Assembly (NCBI RefSeq): GCF_001427905.1
Contig: NZ_LMEF01000033.1
Coordinates: 62,001-126,000, forward strand
Length of the DNA stretch: 64,000 nt
From: Flavobacterium sp. Root420
GTDB taxonomy: Bacteria; Bacteroidota; Bacteroidia; Flavobacteriales; Flavobacteriaceae
Reading direction: 5' to 3'
Positions within the stretch are counted from its first letter, which is position 1. Every line of letters starts with the position of its first letter. A model generated the notes under the pieces. It did no database searches. It had not been told where the DNA came from and saw only the letters and a list, made by a program, of their open reading frames with translations. The position numbers were made by a program, and so were the translations under genes. This document shows positions 58,983 to 64,000 of this stretch, piece after piece.

Positions 58983-61166
58983 TTATAAAACCAACAACCC
59001 AAATTCTCGTAAAGTATTCACAGGCTTTGAATACCAGAATAATTCGAAATCTTCCAATTGCGTTTCAAAATCTGCTTTTATTTCCTGAAAAGTATAACTC
59101 TTAGCATTTGAAATCGAAATTTTACTCAAAATTTCAACCAGCCATTCACCTTCATTTTTATTGGTCTGAATGTTGAAACTTTCCTTTTTATCATGAAAAG
59201 TAAAACTCATCATTTCCCAGGAATTTCCTTTTTTTGATTTTGTAAAATGTTCTACTGCTGGCTTTCCGCCAAGCCAAACTACTTTTGCATTTGGTTTAGT
59301 GTTGAAATCATTTCCTTCTTCCAGTGCATTAAAAATAAAATCGGGATCAATTTTAGTTTTCGGGATTTTAAAATCGAACCAATCCTGCAGTTCGTAATCA
59401 AAACAGATTCCGTGCATGAAATTAAAAAGTGATTTCTTTAATCCGAAACTGAATTTATCGTGATTGATTCCAGTAGAATCTGTATAATCGATGTCGTTAT
59501 TAGCAAAAGTTCCAATTATTTCAGTTGCTTTTTTTACACCAAATTTTTCCGGATATAATCCAACCGGACTATGAGCCGTCATCGCAAACTGATGCCAAAA
59601 ACCAGATTGCAAAATTCCGGCTTCAAACAATTGACGCACCATTTCGAGACTATCAATCGTTTCCTGAATGGTCTGGGTTGGATATCCGTACATTAAGTAC
59701 GCATGTACCATAATTCCGGCTTCGGTAAAGTTGCGGGTTACTTTTGCTACTTGTTCAACTGTAACGCCTTTATCAATAAGTTTCAATAATCGGTCTGAAG
59801 CCACTTCTAAACCTCCGGAAACGGCAATGCATCCAGAAGCTTTTAAAAGCAAACATAAATCTTTAGAAAAACTTTTTTCAAATCGAATATTCGTCCACCA
59901 GGTTAACGCTAATTTTCTACGTAAAATTTCCAGAGCCAAAGCGCGCATCAAGGCTGGTGGTGCTGCTTCATCCACAAAATGAAAACCATTTTGGCCGGTT
60001 TGCAGCATCATTTCTTCCATTCTGTCGCACAATAAATTAGCCGCGACGGGTTCGTAAACTTTGATATAATCTAATGAAATATCACAGAAAGTACATTTTC
60101 CCCAATAACAGCCGTGCGCCATCGTAAGTTTGTTCCAACGCCCGTCACTCCACATACGATGCATCGGATTCACGATTTCGATAACCGAAATGTATTTATC
60201 CAAAGGCAAGTCAGAATAATCCGGAGTTCCAACAAATGCCTGTTTGTAGTCCTGTTTTAAGGAATTGTTTTTATAAACCACTTCTTCATTTTCCAAAAGA
60301 AAAGTTCTTTTATATGAATTATAATCTGGTTTTTCAACATTCAAAATCAATTCTTCTATCGGAACTTCTCCATCATCCAAAGTAATGAAATCAAAAAACT
60401 CAAAAACACGTTTATCAGAAAGGGAACGCAATTCGGTATTAGGAAAACCTCCGCCCATTGAAATTTTAATTTCAGGATGATTTTGTTTTACCCATTGCGC
60501 ACAACGAAATGCGCTGTATAAATTTCCCGGAAAGGGAACAGAAATTAAAAAGAAAGTGGGATTTACGGCTTCAATTTTAGCTTTCAAAAGTGAAATTAAA
60601 ATCGAATCAATATAAGTTGGCTTTTGCTGCAAAGCTTCATATAATTCATCAAAAGAATTGGCGCTCCGGCCCAAACGCTCGGCATATCGGCTAAAGCCAA
60701 AATTTTCATCGACACATTCTACAATATAATCCGAAATATCTTCAAGATATAAAGTTGCCAAATGTTTCGCTTTATCCTGAGTTCCCATTGTTCCGAAGGC
60801 CCAATCCAATTCTTCGAGCTGAGCAAAACGAGAAGCTTCTGGCAGAAAATCTTCCTGACAAATCTGCAACGCCAAAGTTGGATTTTTCCCTTGCAAAAAC
60901 TGAATTACAGCATCAATAGTTTTGATGTATTCGTCCTGTAATGCAAAAATACGTTTTGAATTATCAGAGATTTCGTTTCCAACAACCTGAAACAAATCTT
61001 GTAAACCTTTCTTCGAAAACAATTCCAAAATCACATCAATACCCAAATCAGCCTGAGCAGATTCGATATTTTTTGTGTTTAGAAATCCTTTTATATAAGC
61101 TGTTGCCGGATACGGAGTATTCAGTTGGGTAAAAGGAGGCGTAATAATAAAAAGTTTTGTTTTCAA
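58983..61166 (-). CDS. B12-binding radical SAM protein
   Basis: A 727-residue cytosolic enzyme. A cobalamin-binding-like N-terminal region (ITPPFTQLNTPYPATAYIKGFL; KISMGGGFPNTELRSLSD near residue 235) is followed by a radical SAM core with CYWGKCTFCDIS (CxxxxxCxxC form; Cys residues near 354-363). It also has VSGGLEVASDRLLKLIDKGV, YLMYGYPTQTIQETIDSLEM and a long C-terminal region. Such proteins catalyse methylations or rearrangements with cobalamin and SAM; the substrate cannot be told from sequence. The spacing of the first two Cys differs from the canonical CxxxCxxC, although the usual CYWGKCTFC register (Cys-x4-Cys-x2-Cys) is known in some branches. Confidence 0.88.
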   Translation of the reverse strand: MKTKLFIITPPFTQLNTPYPATAYIKGFLNTKNIESAQADLGIDVILELFSKKGLQDLFQVVGNEISDNSKRIFALQDEYIKTIDAVIQFLQGKNPTLALQICQEDFLPEASRFAQLEELDWAFGTMGTQDKAKHLATLYLEDISDYIVECVDENFGFSRYAERLGRSANSFDELYEALQQKPTYIDSILISLLKAKIEAVNPTFFLISVPFPGNLYSAFRCAQWVKQNHPEIKISMGGGFPNTELRSLSDKRVFEFFDFITLDDGEVPIEELILNVEKPDYNSYKRTFLLENEEVVYKNNSLKQDYKQAFVGTPDYSDLPLDKYISVIEIVNPMHRMWSDGRWNKLTMAHGCYWGKCTFCDISLDYIKVYEPVAANLLCDRMEEMMLQTGQNGFHFVDEAAPPALMRALALEILRRKLALTWWTNIRFEKSFSKDLCLLLKASGCIAVSGGLEVASDRLLKLIDKGVTVEQVAKVTRNFTEAGIMVHAYLMYGYPTQTIQETIDSLEMVRQLFEAGILQSGFWHQFAMTAHSPVGLYPEKFGVKKATEIIGTFANNDIDYTDSTGINHDKFSFGLKKSLFNFMHGICFDYELQDWFDFKIPKTKIDPDFIFNALEEGNDFNTKPNAKVVWLGGKPAVEHFTKSKKGNSWEMMSFTFHDKKESFNIQTNKNEGEWLVEILSKISISNAKSYTFQEIKADFETQLEDFELFWYSKPVNTLREFGLLVL

Positions 61167-61181
61167 AAGGAATTATTTTTG

Positions 61182-61189
61182 CAAAAATA
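61182..61189 (-). promoter_or_regulatory. Candidate -7 box TATTTTTG of the radical SAM gene
   Basis: The minus strand reads TATTTTTG, 15 nt before the ATG, with no well-spaced TTG. Confidence 0.4.
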
Positions 61190-61240
61190 CGAGATATTTA
61201 GGGACTTTTTAGGAAAAGATTGATAGCCGTAATTTTACTT

Positions 61241-61268
61241 TTGTTTTGTGGATATTTAATTACATTTG
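61241..61268 (+). promoter_or_regulatory. Promoter candidate TTG-N17-TACATTTG
   Basis: TTG at 61241-61243 and an exact TAnnTTTG box at 61261-61268 with correct spacing. It lies inside the longer reading frame that begins at 61220 and 20 nt before the ATG at 61289, which argues for the shorter start. Confidence 0.6.
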
Positions 61269-61288
61269 CCAGGATTCAAATTATAATT

Positions 61289-63889
61289 ATGAGGCATAAA
61301 TTACCTTTCATTTTTCTTCTTTTTTTATTTTTCTTTTACAATATAGGTACATCTCAAGATTTTCAATGGGTAAGGCAATTTGGAGATCAAGGCACTGATG
61401 AAGCGGAGTCTATAGAAGTAGATAACAATGGTAACTCTTATTCTATTGGAGTAGCGCAGTCTTATACCTATGACCTTGATCCAACTCCTAACGGCACACA
61501 ACTTATTAATAATCTATCTACGCCATTTTCTCCGTTTAGAGATATTTATTTAGTGAAACTAAACGATGATGGGGACTTTGTTTGGGGAAAAACATTTGGC
61601 AGCTTAAAATACAACCAGTATGCTTACAAAATAAAAATCGGACCTGATGGTAATATTTACCTTTTTTTACAGACTTCAGAATTTGTTCCCAATCAAATTG
61701 ATTCTTTTATTACCATTGTCAAAGTTTCTCCCAACGGAAATGAATTGTCAAGAATTAAAATTAAAAACCCTGGTTCATTTTTCACTTATAACTTTGACAT
61801 AGATAATCAGAACAATTTTATTGTTAGCGGCTGGTTTGTAAGCTCAAAAACGATAAATTTCAAAAACACAGATGTAAATTTTGAGTCGCAAAACAGTATC
61901 GCTTCATACATTTTTAAGCTAGATAATTCTGGGAATTTTATTTGGAAGAAAATATTTGATACTCCACAATTATCTGACGTTACAATTCAAACAAAACCCG
62001 ATGGAAATATTATCGCTGTATTAAACAGTTCAGTTCAGGGATCTCCAATAAGCTCGATACTGAACATTAATACAAGGGATGCAAATGTTATTTGGGAAAA
62101 AAAATTATCGCAACAAGCCATAAACACTTTTCATCTAGACCGTAAGGGAAATATTGTTATAGCAGGTTCTAATGGAGTTTATCAAGGAAATACAGATGTT
62201 GATCCTTCACCAAATGTAATAAATACTGCGTCGCAAAAATTTTTATTATGGCTAGACAGCAATGGTAATTTTCTGGATTTAAAAGAGTATTTTGTTACAC
62301 AGTTTTCAGCAGATTTTCGAATGTGGAAGATAGAAAGTGATGTACAAAATAATATTTATTTAGTTGGTGACTTTGCTGGAAAAGTTGATGCTGACCCTTC
62401 GCCAAATACTTTTTTCTTAGAAAACCCATATGGATCAATTCAATATGGATCTGGTTATGCAATAAAATTTGATTCGAATCGAAATTTTGATAAGGCATAT
62501 ATGTTAATTTCTAATTATCGTTCAGTTGTAAAAGATATAAAAGTTAAAAATAACAATATATATCTTCTAGGCGATTTTAACTGGGAATGCGATTTTGATC
62601 CTGGAACCGGTAGTCAAAAATTAAATACTTTACATGGCGGAGGTGTAGTTACATCTGATGGCTTCGTCGTTAAACTTAGTCCATGTGACCCATCAAAACC
62701 TGTTGGTGAAGAAAATCAGTTTTTTTGTACAAACCAAAATGCAACAATCGGCGATTTAGTTCCAAATTTTAGTGGAATTCAATGGTATGACAATGCTACT
62801 AACGGAAATATTCTTTCCGCTATTACCAGTCTTCAAGACGGAAAAGTCTATTATGCGTCTCAAACATCAAACAGTTGTGAAACTGAAAGATTAGGTGTTA
62901 AAGTAAAAATTACGAATACTCCGATTGCTCCTACAGAAATTACAAGTCCGGTATTTTGTAAAAAAGAAGCTGCAACTTTAAACAATATTCAAATGTCAGG
63001 GCAGAATATAAAATGGTACGACAATAATATGGCTGCCACTACTTTATTTAATACTACTCTGTTAGAAGATAACAAGATATATTATGCATCACAAACAATT
63101 GGATGTGAAAGCGATAGAACACCTGTTTTAGTAAGGATTTATGATACAAAATTACCTTCCGGAAATGATAATCAATCCTTTTGCACAATTGAATTTGCAA
63201 CTATTGAAAATCTTAATATAAACGGAATTGATCTCAAATGGTACGATTCTCCAGTAAATGGAACTAGTTTACAGAAAACAGATTTATTGAAAAACGGCAT
63301 TTATTATGTTACGCAAACTATGAATAGCTGTGATAGTGAAAGATTTGCAGTTAATATAAAAATAAAAGAAACTCAAAACCCAATTGCTGATACACCACAA
63401 ACTTTCTGCATACAGAAAAAGGCTTCAATAAACAACATTGATATTACAGGCCAGAATATTAAATGGTTCCAAAGTATTTCTTCAAGTACAAATTTATCTG
63501 AAACAACCCTACTTGAAAATGGGGTAACCTATTATGCTTCTCAAACCATTAACTCTTGCGAAAGCGATAGAATACCAGTTACGATAAATATACTTGAAGC
63601 GACAACTGGTGACTGTATCAATTTAGTTGAAGAACTTCCTTATCCAAAATTTTTCACGCCAAATAATGACGGTTACAATGATACCTGGGCAATTGATTTT
63701 GCTTATTTAGCTCCAAATACAGGGATCCGAATATTTGACCGTTATGGGAAATTCATTAAAGAACTTCACGTTAACGGAGCATGGGATGGAACTTACATAG
63801 GTATTAATGAACCCGCCTCAGATTATTGGTTTACTGTTATCCGATTAAATGGAACTGAATTTAGAGGACATTTTAGTTTGAAGCGATAA
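61289..63889 (+). CDS. T9SS type B secreted protein with beta-propeller and four repeat domains
   Basis: An 866-residue secreted protein. I start it at the ATG at 61289: it opens a clear signal peptide (MRHKLPFIFLLFLFFFYNIG) and a promoter lies within the upstream extension. Residues about 23-455 are SBBP/propeller-like repeats (VDNNGNSYSIG, VKLNDDGDFVWGKTFG, IKIGPDGNIYLF, FKLDNSGNFIWKK). Four repeats of about 75 residues follow (from about 470), each with an FC...AT or AS..N segment, a KWYD-type core and a YYASQT..SCE(S/T)(D/E)R ending. The C-terminal gliding-motility domain (KFFTPNNDGYND ... HFSLKR) directs it to the type IX system. Likely a large surface adhesin or binding protein; ligand unknown. 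A strong terminator follows. Confidence 0.88.
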   Translation: MRHKLPFIFLLFLFFFYNIGTSQDFQWVRQFGDQGTDEAESIEVDNNGNSYSIGVAQSYTYDLDPTPNGTQLINNLSTPFSPFRDIYLVKLNDDGDFVWGKTFGSLKYNQYAYKIKIGPDGNIYLFLQTSEFVPNQIDSFITIVKVSPNGNELSRIKIKNPGSFFTYNFDIDNQNNFIVSGWFVSSKTINFKNTDVNFESQNSIASYIFKLDNSGNFIWKKIFDTPQLSDVTIQTKPDGNIIAVLNSSVQGSPISSILNINTRDANVIWEKKLSQQAINTFHLDRKGNIVIAGSNGVYQGNTDVDPSPNVINTASQKFLLWLDSNGNFLDLKEYFVTQFSADFRMWKIESDVQNNIYLVGDFAGKVDADPSPNTFFLENPYGSIQYGSGYAIKFDSNRNFDKAYMLISNYRSVVKDIKVKNNNIYLLGDFNWECDFDPGTGSQKLNTLHGGGVVTSDGFVVKLSPCDPSKPVGEENQFFCTNQNATIGDLVPNFSGIQWYDNATNGNILSAITSLQDGKVYYASQTSNSCETERLGVKVKITNTPIAPTEITSPVFCKKEAATLNNIQMSGQNIKWYDNNMAATTLFNTTLLEDNKIYYASQTIGCESDRTPVLVRIYDTKLPSGNDNQSFCTIEFATIENLNINGIDLKWYDSPVNGTSLQKTDLLKNGIYYVTQTMNSCDSERFAVNIKIKETQNPIADTPQTFCIQKKASINNIDITGQNIKWFQSISSSTNLSETTLLENGVTYYASQTINSCESDRIPVTINILEATTGDCINLVEELPYPKFFTPNNDGYNDTWAIDFAYLAPNTGIRIFDRYGKFIKELHVNGAWDGTYIGINEPASDYWFTVIRLNGTEFRGHFSLKR

Positions 63890-63927
63890 AAAAAGAGTGG
63901 CCACGACAATGTGAGCCACTCTTTTTT
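63888..63927 (+). terminator. Intrinsic terminator after the T9SS gene
   Basis: Arms ending GAGTGGC (to 63901) and starting GCCACTC (from 63915), flanked by an A-run and a T-run. Confidence 0.9.
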
Positions 63928-63929
63928 TT

Positions 63930-64000
63930 AAAATATATTTTTTTTTAAAACTGATGCACTTTTTTAGAAATCACTAAAAAGGAAACCAAAGAAATTAAAG
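63930..64000. other. Right-edge remainder without a callable gene
   Basis: A/T-rich sequence after the terminator. It may be the beginning or end of a gene outside the window; nothing can be assigned. Confidence 0.5.

Noticed and set aside
61220-61288. Upstream TTG start of the last T9SS gene
   Set aside because: A promoter lies within the extension and the ATG at 61289 begins a normal signal peptide.

Overview
This AT-rich window comes from a member of the Bacteroidota, most probably a Flavobacterium or close relative. The evidence is a SusC/SusD pair, two type IX secretion (T9SS) type B C-terminal domains, -7 boxes of the TAnnTTTG type, no Shine-Dalgarno pattern, and many short palindromic intergenic repeats typical of flavobacterial chromosomes. 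It is chromosomal: housekeeping genes (typA, rpsT, proS, rimO, three tRNA-Glu) alternate with accessory loci. No transposase, integrase, phage gene, rRNA or CRISPR array was seen.

Layout. Positions 1-9700 hold a 5'-truncated phosphoesterase/outer-membrane barrel fusion with a kinase-like middle region, a propeller-like lipoprotein, an unknown protein with a kinase-like signature, an ABC transporter pair and a T9SS-secreted protein. Positions 9.8-24 kb hold typA, a PAS histidine kinase with its response regulator, rpsT, three tRNA-Glu genes, proS, a Tyr/Gly-rich lipoprotein, a FadL-type channel, rimO, a Gly-rich small protein, an amidase and a BBP2-type porin.

Positions 24.1-52.8 kb are a large beta-mannan (galacto-/glucomannan) utilisation locus. 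A leftward operon encodes SusC, SusD, a surface glycan-binding protein, GH27 and GH5. An AraC-family regulator lies next to it. A divergent rightward operon encodes GH26, a GPH symporter, a GH130 phosphorylase, a cellobiose 2-epimerase, a CBM-like protein, a second GH26, a GH51-like enzyme, a GH5_7-like mannanase and GH97. Farther right are an aldo/keto reductase, a GH3 beta-glucosidase and two acetylesterases of different families. The inferred pathway is: deacetylation and degalactosylation at the surface and in the periplasm; endo-cleavage by GH26 and GH5; uptake through SusCD and then GPH; epimerisation of mannobiose to mannosylglucose; and phosphorolysis to mannose-1-phosphate and glucose.

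Positions 53-64 kb hold cell-wall enzymes (NlpC/P60, L,D-transpeptidase), a DUF1573 protein, a second two-component system, a metallo-beta-lactamase-fold hydrolase, a B12-binding radical SAM protein and a second T9SS type B protein.

The most interesting points are: (1) the phosphoesterase/kinase-like/barrel fusion at the left edge; (2) a structured intergenic element present three times (19.0, 40.9 and 50.1 kb), alongside several other palindromic repeat families; (3) repeated operator-like sites between the AraC gene and GH26; (4) a decayed GH26 tail inside the mannan operon; (5) a hairpin terminator inside the susCD operon; and (6) two genes whose -7 box lies 4-5 nt before the ATG, which suggests leaderless mRNAs.
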